A stretch of DNA of 64,000 nucleotides from Unio delphinus (GCA_029339505.1 JAQISU010000123.1:2447001-2511000); one strand, 5' to 3'. Positions 24,823-37,165 are shown, counted from the first letter of the stretch. The notes: generated by a model from the letters alone, not told the origin. Made by a program: numbers and translations.

Positions 24823-25690
24823 CTTGATTTCAAGTTACAACAATTATCAAATGCAAATAAACTAAATAACATTGCAATGAGACAAAAAAAAAGATGTTGA
24901 TGCGAATGGGACCACCCACCAAAGACTGTATTACTGCAACAAAAGCAGATCAACTTACACTCTGGGACTGATTGTCCCTTATAATTAACCACTTAACAGA
25001 CATAATGCTGTAACAAGTATCTGACATGAACCTATTGCACATTCTTGAAAGGTGCAAGTGTAATTATCAATCAACGTGACAACATACAAGTACAAATTTA
25101 GACTGGATAAGATAACAAGAAGAAGAAAAATAACACATTTGCAATCTATTTACAGCAGGCACCACCTTAAATTCTTCACATAGTGCTTCTCATTTTCCAA
25201 CTGATCTCTAAATGATTGAATGAACTATAGTTCAATTGTTTAATACAAATTGAACAAGTACAGGACAACCTTATTTGAGCAACCTCTGGTATGAAAAATC
25301 ACCTGTCATTTACCACCTAAATCCAACAACCGTATAGTTTTTCCATAACATAATTTTCAAAATTAGCTACTGTGCATGGACACACTGGACATAAAATTAG
25401 CTTCAATATCATTTATGACAAGAAGATGTCATAATAAATGTTTTAGTCAAAATCCCATGCTATAAGGCTTACTCAGACTGGATGGGGAGGGGGGGATTTT
25501 CAGGACAGACATTATAGCAGCCATACCTGGATGTACACCATTTTTTTTATTCAGGACTTACTACGTATCATAAGATGTCTAATGGTGAAAAGTATATATT
25601 GATAATAGCCATCAATTTGGCAGTAGAGAAAACAATATTTTCAAGATTGCTACCATGGCAACTTTTTCATTTAGAACCATGCCAGCATTA
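24823..25690. other. AT-rich stretch, nothing recognised
   Basis: Only an isolated G-rich tract near 25479-25496 stands out. Confidence 0.45.
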
Positions 25691-26062
25691 TATTGAGGGA
25701 GTGCATGTGTATTATGTACATCATTATAAGGCAATCTCATTACAAGGTGGTATATTCTGAATCTTACAGCATTGTGAGGGAGTGCATGTGTATTATCTAC
25801 ATCATTATAAGGCAATCTCATTACAAGGTGGTATATTCTGAATCTTATGAAAGGAGTGCATGTGTATTATGTACATCATTATAAGGCAATCTCACTATAA
25901 GGTGGTATATTCTGAATCTTACAGCATTGTGAGGGAGTGCATGTGTATTATCTACATCATTATAAGGCAATCTCACTATAAGGTGGTATATTCTGAATCT
26001 TACAGCATTACAATAAGGGAGTACTACATGCATAATGTATTTCATAATTAGGCACTCTTACA
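25691..26062. repeat. 81-bp tandem array (about 4.5 units)
   Basis: Units begin GAGGGAGTGCATGTGTATTA and include CATTATAAGGCAATCTCA and GGTGGTATATTCTGAATCTT. One unit carries an ~8-bp deletion near 25848. The period is divisible by three and keeps false frames open on both strands. Confidence 0.94.
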
Positions 26063-26619
26063 ATAAAACAGTATAATCTGTGGCTCACATGGTCAGTGTT
26101 ATAATGAAGAAGTGCTGTATTACTGAACTTTTAATTCTTCATATCTGCTGAATTTCTTCACACACAAAAACAATAGTTTTATAGCAAAGAGAATTAATTA
26201 TACCATACCAACTCAACTCTTTATAGATTGCACATTTCATACATTTGTAATGAATTTCAAAATCAGTTCTTGAATCTTGATTCAATTCTTGCGCAAGTTA
26301 TCAAAACAAGAAACACCCATGTTGAAATTTTTTTGTGTGCAGATTATCATTCAATGTTTTAGCAAAACATCTCTTTAAGCATGTTATCATTATTTTGGTC
26401 AAATCATGTATTATGCACAAAGTCTTCATAATCACCCTGAACACCTATTGAACCACACCATTTCTGTATTGAAGTTTATGCTAAAGGAATTTTTGTAAAG
26501 ACATAATAAATATTGCAATTCGAATTGGACTCTAAACATGTCTATAAATCACATTTATTCAGCCTAAGTAGACTTTAGGTTGTGACATTACTTAACCACT
26601 GTCATCAAATTTAGTCTGT
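26063..26619. other. AT-rich stretch, nothing recognised
   Basis: No feature supported. Confidence 0.45.
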
Positions 26620-27042
26620 CTTTGATCCTTAATGCTATCATTTCTGGGTTTTATTTATGGATCCTTTATGCTATAATTTCTTTTTAATAGGTTGTTTTGG
26701 GTCATTTATGCTATCATTTCATTTTTCTTTGAGACTGCCTTTGATCCATTATGCTATCATTTCATTTTTCTTTGAGACTGCCTTGGATCCCTTATGCTAT
26801 CATTTCTTTTTTCATTGAGGTTGCATTTGATTTTTTTATGCTATCATTTTTTTCATTGAGGTTGTCTTTGATTCTTTATGCTATCATTTCATTTTTCTTT
26901 AAGGTTGCTTTTGATCCATTATGCTATCATTTCTTTTTTCCATTGAGGTTGCCTTTGATCTTTGATGCTATTATTTCTTTTTTCTTTGAGGATGCCTTTG
27001 ATCCTTTATGCAAGTATTTCTTTTTTTCTTTGAGGTTGACTT
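26620..27042 (+). repeat. 46-bp pyrimidine-rich array, left part
   Basis: Repeats of the form TTTGAGGTTGCCTTTGATCC then TTTATGCTATCATTTC plus a T/C run of variable length. The left units are more diverged. The plus strand is strongly T-rich. Confidence 0.93.
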
Positions 27043-27393
27043 TGTAAAGGTGTCTTGTGGACTAGGTTGGGGTGAGATGCTCCCAGTATTAGATTAAATT
27101 ATTACAAAGACCCACCGTGGCTAGTTTTTGTCAGAAATTGAAGTTGTGATAGAGAGATGCAAAGCTCCGAGCACCTAGTCAGCGATGCAGTTAAATTACT
27201 GAATACACAAAATGTGAAATTCAAATAACAATAATTTAATATCATTCAATAACAGATAGTCATTTCTCAAATAATATTAAAATTTAAAACCCTATCACTT
27301 GTCTTTATCTCGACCAAGTGACGGCCTATTTCATCATCTGACTTAGTGTGATAGATTTTCGCAATCTGGTTATTATTCCTTACAACCGTGACA
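27043..27393 (-). mobile_element. Candidate solo LTR inside the 46-bp array
   Basis: A 351-bp non-repeat block interrupts the array. It starts TGTAAAGGTGTC and ends AACCGTGACA, so it has TG...CA termini. On the minus strand it would read TGTCACGGTTGT ... CTTTACA. It is flanked by GACTT (27038-27042) and GCCTT (27394-27398), a possible 5-bp target duplication with one mismatch, though the array supplies similar sequence anyway. No open frame lies inside. An LTR identity is inferred. Confidence 0.55.
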
Positions 27394-28125
27394 GCCTTTG
27401 ATCCTTTATGCTATAATTTCTTTTTCATTGAGGTTACCTTGGATCCTTTATGCTATTATTTCTTTTTTTAATTGAGGTTGCCTTGGATCCTTTATGATAT
27501 TTCATTTTTCTTTGAGGTTGCCTTTGATCATTTATGCTATCATTTCTTTTTTCTTCTTTGAGGTTGCCTTTGATCATTTATGCTATCATTTCTTTTTTCT
27601 TCTTTGAGGTTGCCTTTGATCCTTTATGCTATCATTTCTTTTTTCTTCTTTGAGGTTGCCTTTGATCCTTTATGCTATCATTTCTTTTTTTTTCTTTGAG
27701 GTTGCCTTGGATCCTTTATGATATCATTTCATTTTTCTCTGAGGATGCCTTTGATCATTTATGCTATCATTTTTTTTCTTCTTTGAGGTTGCCTTGGATT
27801 CTTTATGCTATCATTTCTTTTTTTCTTTGAGGTTGCCTTGGATCCTTTATGATATTTCATTTTTCTTTGAGGTTGCCTTTGATCATTTATGCTATCTTTC
27901 TTCTTTGAGGTTGCCTTTGATCATTTATGCTATCATTTCTTTTTTCTTCTTTGAGGTTGCCTTGGATCCTCTATGCTATCATTTCTTTTTTTTCTTTGAG
28001 GTTGCCTTGGATCCTTTATGATATTTCATTTTTCTTTGAGGTTGCCTTTGATCATTTATGCTATCATTTCTTTTTTCTTTGAGAATGCCTTGGATCCTTT
28101 ATACTGTCATTTTTTTTTAAATTGC
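27394..28125 (+). repeat. 46-bp pyrimidine-rich array, right part
   Basis: Continues the same array with more homogeneous units (GAGGTTGCCTTTGATCATTT, ATGCTATCATTTC). A shorter variant lacking part of the T-run (TTTATGATATTTCATTTTTC) recurs about every third unit, suggesting a higher-order pattern. Confidence 0.94.
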
Positions 28126-28898
28126 ATAAAGTGGCAAGCAAAGATTGGACTTCATAGCTTATGGTCATCACTTTGACACATGACACTGACAAAAAACCTA
28201 GAAATATTTTCATTTTAAATTGATTACAAATTTAGTATTTACCTGCTATGAATTTTATCCATGTTTAGTTAAATTATCAGTGTTTCCCTTTACCCTCATT
28301 TGCGCTTCAGAGACCCCCACTTTTTTAATTTGACCTCCAGTTTTGATACCAACATTTGTTTTTTACTCAGTCTGACCCCCAGTTTTAACACCAAGGAGAC
28401 TTTTGACTCTCAGTCTTGCACCCCTAAGGGATACGCCGAGTTAATATAATGTAAAACTGTTTTAGTTATTGTTTTCTTTGGTATTAACAGTAAAAATAAA
28501 AACTAAACAAATACCTCCTGTGTTAATGTGATGAATATTTTGACCCACAGTTGCAAATTCTTATTTGTGGAATTTCAGATATGACTAAACATGAAATGCG
28601 AGCCAAGTTGTATACCTCTGAAGTTGTTGAAACCAAGTGGAATGTAGACCTAATGTCACTGTGTATGTTTTGGCTATCTAACAAGTGGACAATAACTATA
28701 TAATGTTATAGCCTTAACATGGCAAGTTTCTTACCTACTGTGATAAAACCTACATTTAATGCATTCAATATGAATGCAATGTATTTGTTTATACATACCA
28801 CTTATCCCTGTGCAGGATATAATACCACTTATCCCTTAGCAGGAGATAAATACCATTAATCCAGTCACCTTTAATCTGGTCTGGAGGACTCTTTGATC
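28126..28898. other. AT-rich stretch, nothing recognised
   Basis: No feature supported beyond short local repeats near 28810-28850 (ATACCACTTATCCC). Confidence 0.45.
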
Positions 28899-29109
28899 TA
28901 CCATATATACTTGCTCATAAGTCAAACTGCAAGTAACATAGATCCTGATTTGTCAAAGCATCATCTACCTGCAGATCCAAGTCTATGTTGTTTGCTCCAC
29001 TGATCCACTTCCAAAACTACACAGAACCAGGTCTGCTGTTTGCATGTAGAGATAGTAGATCTGGATCTGTGCACTTTGCAGTTTGACTTAAATGTGAGCA
29101 TATACGGTA
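28899..29109. mobile_element. Inverted-repeat MITE (TACC family), best-preserved ends
   Basis: The left end is TACCATATATACTTGCTCAT and then AAGTCAAACTGCAA. The right end is TTGCAGTTTGACTTAAATGT and then GAGCATATACGGTA. These are long imperfect terminal inverted repeats of about 34 bp. It is 211 bp with no coding capacity. No clear target duplication was seen, so the superfamily is not assigned. Confidence 0.85.
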
Positions 29110-30010
29110 TTCATAATATAAAAACTCTAAAGAGTTACCTAACTTTACACAGTTGTATTTACAGTTTCCAGGAATATGTAAGTGACATACAAACAATGGC
29201 AGTGTGCCAGTGATATGTAAATTTGAATGTAGTACAGATGAACACCTGTACCTTTGGGTATTATTCTAAAAATGCATCCACACCTCAAGCCAATGGACTG
29301 TAAAGATTTAAAATGCAAAGCACATTTGGCATCACTGTCCAAAGCCCTATTAATATTAACACAGTATTGATCATCTGGTCTATCCCTCAATAAACCTTCT
29401 TAAAGGGATTATCTCAAGTATTGTATCAACAAGACCACATGTACAGCATCTAAAAAATGAACCATATAAGTGCTTTACAATTATATGGTGTGTAACATGA
29501 TTAGTGAGGACTAAACTGGAGATAATTTAAGTTTGAACTGATCACCTGCAGCTAGCTGCTCAGATCTCAATGATCTAAATAAATAAAAGTGACATTTTAA
29601 AACTCCACAACACAGAAGGTCAGGAAATAAAAAAGGCCTATTTGAATTAATGTATACAGTTCTTTTGATGTAAGGAATATGTAATTAGCTTTATTGATGT
29701 TAAATTTCATGGAGTATTTTTGGTATGAAGGTCATCAACCTTGAGTCTGACCTCTGTAAACTGACATCTACAAATGCTTGTAAAGTAATACAACATATCT
29801 ACCAAGGATCAGTTAACAATGTAATTTAATTTAAAGCAGTTTCATTCAAAGATTAAGAAGATAAAAATTACTTCATTTTCAAGCATGAGATTACTGCTTC
29901 TATAACATCCCAAAGCCTAATATATTTTTTTGCTTAAGCTTACAACAGTTATCTCCCTTCTTAAAAACTTTTTATAACTTCTGTACTGTCATAACAACTG
30001 AATGGACAAG
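29110..30010. other. AT-rich stretch, nothing recognised
   Basis: The minus-strand frame at 29145-29390 has no domain I can name. Confidence 0.4.
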
Positions 30011-30118
30011 GGGGCCCTGAGTGGCAGAGTGGTTTAAAGCGCTCTTCATTACGCCATGTATAGCCTATCTTGTGCTGAAAAATGGTGTTAAACCCTAATA
30101 CAACAACAACAACAACAA
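30011..30118 (+). mobile_element. SINE family B copy with central deletion
   Basis: The head GGGGCCCTGAGTGGCAGAGT joins directly to the 3' body (GCCATGTATAGCCTATCTTG, GCTGAAAAATGGTGTTAAAC) and a (CAA)n tail. The B-box half of the head and most of the middle are missing compared with the copies at 16722 and 24083. Confidence 0.85.
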
Positions 30119-31032
30119 CTGAATGGATCACGGAAACTTAATGTGTGGGAGGAAAAAGTGATTTGCCATCTTTCTTTTCACCAATTTCTCAAAGCCCAAA
30201 AATACCCAGCCCCATGCACTTCAATCATTTATCAATAAAGCTAAAGGTAATTAAATTTTCTTAATGAATCATCTATCATGTGGACCTGACATGCTGATCC
30301 TATCAAAGACTAGCCACAATTCAGGCTTTACAAGACCTTGTTTGACCAGTGTGTCAGAGGCACCTTGCAGCTAATTAAGCAAAACTCATTTGACATGTTA
30401 ATCCTTGCAGCTGCAGGATTTGCATCTGCAGAATGATGATAGTAAGTGCAGCCTGTCATCATTTACTGACTTGAGTGTCCAGGACCGATCATTAAAGACC
30501 TGAGGTTCTTCTTGAGATATTATCAACAACAAAACCTATTTCAGAATTTCCATGGATGCCTATCAATTTAATTGCTCAGTCTTTAATAACTTTGGAATTA
30601 ATTGAAGTTTTAATTGGAATACTAGCCAGACACCTCATGGTAACACTAGTTACTTTCATAAACATTACTTCCATTTAAAGAGTACTTTGTAATCTAAAAT
30701 ACTGAAAAAATGGTCCAAGTGAAAGAAAGTTAGTCTTTTATAAAGTTAGCTTTTTAAAAAAAAAGACATCTATAATAATAACAAAAGGATATAAGACTTT
30801 AAATTATTCTCCTATACTAATTAATCCTAAACAAAAATGTGTGTAAACATACATCCATGCTTTCCAGCTGTGACCTAAGTTTGAGCCTCAGTAGAGTTGG
30901 TCCCTCTGGGTAATGACTTCCCCAAAATCTCAACAAAATATCAGCTGGGTATGTGCATTGTTTATCATATCCTTGGTCATTTTGTGAAGATCTTCATTGT
31001 TTGCCCATATCTTTGTGTCTAGATCTGACAGC

Positions 31033-31080
<48 letters not shown>

Positions 31081-31463
31081 TGTTATATGTATTTCAATCC
31101 CTACACTTCTTTCAAAGTTTGGGGTTACTTCATGCATATACCATTTGATCTCTGAGATTTACATATTAACTGTAACCATCTTTGAACAAATGCGGTGGTG
31201 GAAACATGATTGATTACATTTTATCATATAAAACTAGGCTATTTCTGGCCTCTCACTTTGCTATATCAATGTATAACTATTTTTAGTATCATATAAGAAA
31301 ATAATAACTTCTAAAGGTATTTTTGATCCACATATAGAAAAAAATAAAGCAATAAATCTCATGTTTTCAATGTACCCTCTATGCTGATGAATATTTTCCT
31401 TCCTCTAGAATATGAAAACACTGACTGTATACAATCACATAAGTTAAGAAAGAGCTCTATCCT
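30119..31463. other. AT-rich stretch with a CA microsatellite
   Basis: Nothing recognised except the CA run listed separately. Confidence 0.45.
31036..31077. repeat. (CA)n microsatellite
   Basis: Uninterrupted AC/CA dinucleotides over about 42 bp. Confidence 0.97.
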
Positions 31464-31690
31464 CATCCGAGTCATACCAAAGACTTGTAAAAATGGTACT
31501 AACAGCTGCCTCGCTTGGCACTCGGCATGAAGGGCTCAGTGTTAGGACTGGTTGGCCTGGCTGGATGGGACATCATGCTCCATGTCTGTGGCATGATGCC
31601 CCAGTGATAGACATCACTATAAAACTGCTACACTGCAGACATTCTAATGACATGACTCAAATTTTTTTAAAGCTACATTAAAAGTCCAAA
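31464..31690 (+). mobile_element. SINE family A copy, plus strand, head missing
   Basis: Starts at GAGTCATACCAAAGACTTGT just after the B-box position and runs through GGTACTAACAGCTGCCTCGC and AGACATCACTATAAAACTGC to TTAAAAGTCC. It lacks the Pol III promoter, so it is a 5'-truncated copy. Confidence 0.88.
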
Positions 31691-31699
31691 GCATTCATA

Positions 31700-31701
<2 letters not shown>

Positions 31702-31734
<33 letters not shown>
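31702..31734. repeat. (CA)n microsatellite
   Basis: An AC/CA dinucleotide run directly after the SINE 3' end, possibly grown from its tail. Confidence 0.96.
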
Positions 31735-31739
<5 letters not shown>

Positions 31740-31740
31740 C

Positions 31741-31995
31741 TTAAAGTAGGTTCTATCAAGTACTCCAAACCAACAAGGGCTGCAGATACATTCCAAAGCG
31801 TATTCCAAACCAATAAATGTTGCAGACACATTTCAAGAAATACTCTAAACCAACAAGGGTCATGGTTGAGTTCCAAAGAATACTCTAAACCAAGAAGGTG
31901 CAGCCAGATTCCAGGGAGTACACAGAGCCAATAAGGGCCAGTCACAATTCAGTAAGTTCTCCAAACCAACACAGACCAGTCAAATTCCAATGATT
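31741..31995. repeat. Degenerate ~41-bp tandem array (about 6 units)
   Basis: The phrases CTCCAAACCAACAAGGG, TTCCAAACCAATAAATG, CTCTAAACCAACAAGGG and later variants recur about every 41 bp, followed by GCAGATACATTCCAA-like sequence. Confidence 0.85.
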
Positions 31996-33219
31996 ACAGT
32001 GATTGTGAAGTTGAGTAATATCCCTTCATTCCACCTTTTGGCTTTTATACTGAAAAGCAGATTTTGTTCTGACGACAGCAGATAGCAATGAAAGATGATT
32101 GATTTAATTTCATCTGTTAAAAAGGATTTACTGCGGCTGATTCACACAAGGATCTCTCTTTTCATGATAATCCTAACCATAACATTAGGGCATAGAAAAA
32201 CCTTTATCATTAATGACAGGGATTGTCTGACTTATCACTTTTCAATCATAAATAATACTATCCATGGTTCATCCACTATCCAATTATTTACACAACTTTA
32301 ACTAGGAGACAAGACAGTCATTTACATCACATCAAATTAAAAATCTCATGTCCCCTGCTTTAATCCATTTTTTTAAAAAACTTGACCACCCTCTGTCAAG
32401 TCCAAAACAAACCATTCCTAGGCATAAAGATGTAAACCAGTCACTTCTGTTTTGTGGGTGGCCCACTGGGTTCAAGTCAAAGGTAGAAGAAGTGGTGAAC
32501 AGTTAGCAAAGATAAATGGCATGCATGAACTTTACAATGGACCCTAATAGTCTCAAGAAAGTCATCAAGCCAGTTTTTTTTCTACAAAAAAATCCATTAA
32601 CAAAAACCAGGATACCATTAAACAGACACTAAGGCCAAAGGTCTACAGTGTAGTTGCTCAAGTGATGGTATCTGAAAAGAGTTATGTGGGTTTGCATACA
32701 CATGCAAGGGGATTTATTTGCAATATAATACCCACCGATAGAACTCACAATTTACCTTCGATTAGTGTTTAGGTTAAACAAATGACAAGTCAAAGACATA
32801 TTTTTCTTTCAATTTAGACCTCCAGTGTTGTGATTTTTCAGCTGTCAATGCTAAAATCTATATCAACATCTCCAGACATAATCTAAAGTGAACCACTATT
32901 TGTGTATACGTACTTCTTTCATAATAATACAAAACTGTATGGAGGTCTTGACACTGGTTCAATGGGTATATTTACTTGAAACAAGTACGGCTTGAGGATT
33001 TCATAAGGAAAGAAAGTAGCAGCGGAAGTTAAGAAAGCCATAGAGCAATGGATGGTGGGTGCAAAGTCACCCCCACCCACCCCAACCCTGAAAGCTGTAA
33101 TGGCCTGGCTGTATCGGCTTAAATTCATCTGTATCTCCTTCATGGAGAAATCTGAAATGAAAATTCCCCGATTTTTATCTGACCCGTAGGAACCTTGTCC
33201 ACTTACTAATCAGATGAAT
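31996..33219. other. Mostly unique DNA, ambiguous coding potential near 32.9-33.2 kb
   Basis: Around 32980-33185 open frames exist on both strands. The minus strand has an acceptor-like TTTTCATTTCAG ahead of a short open stretch; the plus strand also stays open. No frame is clearly better and I recognise no domain, so no gene is called. Confidence 0.3.
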
Positions 33220-33532
33220 TTGTTTGTTTGTTTGATTATTTGATTAGGATTTTTAACATAGCTTTTAACAATTTTTCAGTCTGCAGTGTGACAGTTTATA
33301 GTGATGTCTAGCACTGAGGTATCATGCCGCAGACATGTAGCATGATGTCCCACCCAGTCACATTATCCTTTGGCCGAACAGTACTAACACAGACCTCTTA
33401 ATGCTGAGTGTCAAGCGAGGCAGCTGTTAGTCCCAGTTTTAAAAGTCTTTGGTATGACTCGGCTGGGGATCGAACCCACATGACCTCCCACTTCTGTGGC
33501 GGATGCTCTAACCACTAGGCCATTGGAGTGGT
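33220..33532 (-). mobile_element. SINE family A copy, minus strand, nearly complete
   Basis: The left edge holds the tail complement (GTTTGTTTGTTTGATT) and GATTTTTAACATAGC. The right edge holds the B-box complement GGGGATCGAACCCACATG and the A-box region GCTCTAACCACTAGGCCA. A short deletion near 33282 removes part of the body. Confidence 0.92.
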
Positions 33533-33994
33533 TAATCTGATGTATATTTAATAAGTTAAAACATCAAGATAAAAAATATGGTATGCATGAAGAGACCCCC
33601 GGCAGTTAAAAAATACATGTGTTGAAACTCATGATTCACTCATATAATGACTGCAGTTAATGATGCTGACTGGTTTTTATTTGCACTCTAAGCACATTGC
33701 AGGTTCTTCCATTTTAGAATGCCTCAATATTATGCAATTTCAGATATAATGTGGTACTACTGCGGACCCCATAACTAGACCAAAATATAAAAATGGGGTT
33801 GAAAGTAAACAAAACAAAGTTTAGTTTTTTATTTCTATTTCCACTCAAATCATGGTTATTTAACAAGAATTTTGAAAAAAGAACTGCAAATTGTAAAGGA
33901 ATGGCTAAATTTGTAATTTATCTGCATTGCTGATGCACAAGTGATTAAATATGCAAGTAATATTCAAATTTGGTGACATCATGAAAAGTGACTG
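33533..33994. other. AT-rich stretch, nothing recognised
   Basis: No feature supported. Confidence 0.45.
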
Positions 33995-34005
33995 TTTAAC
34001 ACATA

Positions 34006-34850
34006 TTAACCCCTTCAAGTTTTTCCTGTTTTCACATTAACTGCGAGTAGGAAACACGTTTTGGGGACTTTCTGAATGCATCCTAATACATCGACTTCCA
34101 AGCAATTTTCCATTAGCCCCATACTTAGTTGTGCCAACAAAAACATTTTTCATTGGTTAGTTCACTGTCAATGACACTAAGAAAGAGCTATGAAATTTTT
34201 CACTGTCAACGCCACTGCATGAGCGAAAGGAGAGAAAATCTGATTCCGACCATGGGTCAATTTTGGATGGAAAAAAAATGGGTCCAAAACATTAGGTTTT
34301 TCCCTCTGTATTTTGTAGTGCAACTAAAATGTCTAGATTATTTGGTATCATTGTAGAGCTAAATCTGTCTATTTTTCTATAATACCACCCACATTAGTGT
34401 ATGAATGTTTTCACTGTCAATGCCACTGCATGAGCAAAAGGTGAAAAGTTGGATTTTTTTTGTTGTTGTTGTTGCTTAACAGACTTATAGATTTTGTATG
34501 GAGAAGACTCTTTATTCCAAATTTCCACCTTATTCTACTTTTTGCACAGGTTCACCTGTCTGTGTGCACTTTAGACTGGTCTGGAGAGAAAGTCTGTGTG
34601 CACTTTAGACTGGTCTGGAGAGAAAATCTGATTCCGACCATGGATGAATTTTGGATGGAAAAAACCAGGTCCAAAACATTAGGTTTTTCCCTCTGTATTT
34701 TGTAGTGCAACTAAAATGTCCAGATTATTTGGTATCATTGTAGAGCTAAATCTATCTTTCTATAATACCACCCACGTTAGTGTATCATGCATGACCTCAA
34801 TGCCACAGACCTTAGCAGTAGGCTACTACCTCCTGCCCCATAATGGTTTG
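34006..34850 (+). mobile_element. Composite TTAA-type repeat element, two partial copies
   Basis: The left end reads TTAACCCCTTCAAGTTTTTC. Two partial copies follow (about 34006-34400 and 34405-34850). Both contain GAGAGAAAATCTGATTCCGA, TTTTGTAGTGCAACTAAAAT, TAGAGCTAAATCT and TAATACCACCCAC. The second copy has a ~34-bp internal tandem duplication at 34558-34625 (GTGTGCACTTTAGACTGGTC). The right edge (GTAGGCTACTACC) matches the other end of the copy at 62580. It is non-coding; the frames at 34129 and 34460 are chance. Confidence 0.75.
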
Positions 34851-35225
34851 GTATATTATAATATTCTCAATATAATGTGGTTTAGTACATGACATGGTTC
34901 TATACATACTGTATTTCATTGTATAACATGCCTGGCGATAATGGGTCCAAACTACCCTAGTTTAACTGAGCAAATGCATCTTGCTGGAACAATTAAAGCA
35001 CAATCAAGAAATCTGGAAAAAGGAATACATTTTTGTGAAAAATAATTTTGACATAATTACTTTGTCATGACAATTTATTAGAAATTCTGCAGTGTTGAAA
35101 AATACCAGTGACAAGAGTTGCAAGTATAGCAATCATACTATTTCTCTGTCTCGTAATATCTCCCATATAAAACTCATAAAGGTGTGACAACTTCTTGAAA
35201 AGGAAAATTATAATAACCTATATTA
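34851..35225. other. AT-rich stretch, nothing recognised
   Basis: No feature supported. Confidence 0.45.
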
Positions 35226-35570
35226 ATGAAAGTTTTCACTGTCAATGCAAATGACACTAAGAAAGGGCTATGAAAGTTTTCACTATAAATACAAATGACA
35301 CTAAGAAGGGCTATGAAAGTTTTCACTGTCAATGCAAATGACACTAAGTAAGGGCTATGAAAGTTTTCACTGTCAATGCCACTGACACTAAGTAAGGGCT
35401 ATGAAAGTTTTCACTGTCAATGCAAATGACACTAAGAAGGTCTATGAAAGTTTTCACTGTCAATACAAATGACACTAAGTAAGGGCTATGAAAGTTTTCA
35501 CTGTCAATACAAATGACACTAAGAAAGGGCTATGAAAGTTTTCACTGTCAATGCCACTGCCATGTCTGCA
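35226..35570 (+). repeat. 44-bp tandem array derived from the TTAA-type element
   Basis: About eight units of TGAAAGTTTTCACTGTCAAT, then GCAAATGACACTAAGAAAGG and GCTA. The same words occur once inside the element at 34160-34215 (TTCACTGTCAATGACACTAA, GAAAGAGCTATGAAA). The last unit runs into CACTGTCAATGCCACTGC, again element sequence. Confidence 0.93.
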
Positions 35571-36234
35571 ACTGCAATATCTCACATTGCAAAAATCATC
35601 TCTTATAAGATATTAAAATTAGATGTTATGTAATAGAACATAATATTTTCATGGTTTATACTTATTTCAGTATCAAGCTTGCACCAGGTGTCTCTGTGGT
35701 ATTTGCAGTGTAGTGGAGAAGTACAGTGTTGATATAATGAGGACACAGACAAGCCAGAGATGAACATCTCTTGTAACTAACTCAGTAAAAGGAAAAACAC
35801 TTGGGATTTTGTTTCCTAAGCCCTACCCTGGGGATTAAACAGTTGCTCCAAGTCAGGCATGGTATATGTAAGTGGTTTCTTGTAATTCCAAACAAACAAT
35901 AGTTTGCTGACAAGTAATTTAAGTTTTTTCAGTACCCATTCAAGAAGAAAATGTGACCAATTTTGTAAATATAGTAGGTAAATGGTATGAAAAAATTAGT
36001 TAATATTTCATACAACAAAGTTGGGTGGAATCTAGTTAAATAAGAACAGAACTAAATATGCATCTTCTGTTTTGAAACATGGATGTCAAAGATCATAAGA
36101 GGTTGGCAGATACATGTACTACTTAAGTATAAGTGGACATCACAAACTTTGCAAGAAGACAGCTTCGGTAGGAAAAGACATGCTTAGTAAGAACTTGGAG
36201 AACTTCAGAAGAAGTGGACACTGCATAACAAATA
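35571..36234. other. AT-rich stretch, nothing recognised
   Basis: No gene supported. A weakly related leader to the next array starts near 36120 (AAGTGGACATCACAAACTTTGC). Confidence 0.45.
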
Positions 36235-37165
36235 CAGCAGTACAGTGTATGTGGACACCATATGCTGAGTAATAATACAGTTTCAGTGTATGTGGACACC
36301 ATATACTGTGTAAGAATAGTTTGTGTATGTGGACACCATATACTTTGTAAGAATACAGTTTCAGTGTATGTGGACACCATATACTTTGTAAGAATACAGT
36401 TTCAGTGTATGTGGACACCATATACTTTGTAAGAATACAGTTTCAGTGTATGTGGACACCATATTCTGTGTAAGAATAGTTTCAGTGTATGTGGACACCA
36501 TATACTGTGTAAGAATAGTTTCAGTGTATGTGAACACCATATACTTTTTAAGAATACGGTTTCAGCATATGTGGACACCATATACTGTGTAAGAATACAG
36601 TTTCAGTGTATGTGGACACCATATACTGTGTAAGAATACAGTTTCAGTGTATGTGGACACCATATACTTTTTAAGAATACAGTTTCAGTGTATGTGGACA
36701 CCATATACTGTGTAAGAATACAGTTTCAGTGTATGTGGACACCATATACTGTGTAAGAATACAGTTTCAGTGTATGTGGACACCATATACTGTGTAAGAA
36801 TACAGTTTCAGTGTATGTGGACACCATATTCTGTGTAAGAATAGTTTGTGTATGTGAACACCATATACTGTGTAAGAATACAGTTTCAGTGTATGTGGAC
36901 ACCATATACTGTGTAAGAATAGTTTGTGTATGTGAACACCATATACTGTGTAAGAATACAGTTTCAGTGTATGTGGACACCATATACTGTGTAAGAATAC
37001 AGTTTCAGTGTATGTGGACACCATATACTGTGTAAGAATACAGTTTCAGTGTATGTGGACACCATATACTGTGTAAGAATAGTTTGTGTATGTGAACACC
37101 ATATACTGTGTAAGAATATAGTTTCAGTGTATGTGGACACCATATACTTTGTAAGAACTAAAACC
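36235..37165. repeat. 41-bp tandem array with a 36-bp variant
   Basis: About 23 units of GTGTATGTGGACACCATATA then CTGTGTAAGAATACAGTTTCA. A shorter variant reads GTGAACACC and lacks CAGTTTCA. Between 36830 and 37120 the two forms alternate in places, forming 77-bp dimers. Six overlapping false open frames arise from it. Confidence 0.95.

Noticed and set aside
32919..33185. Minus-strand exon after TTTTCATTTCAG
   Set aside because: Open frames exist on both strands and in several frames, the donor is not convincing, and no domain is secure.
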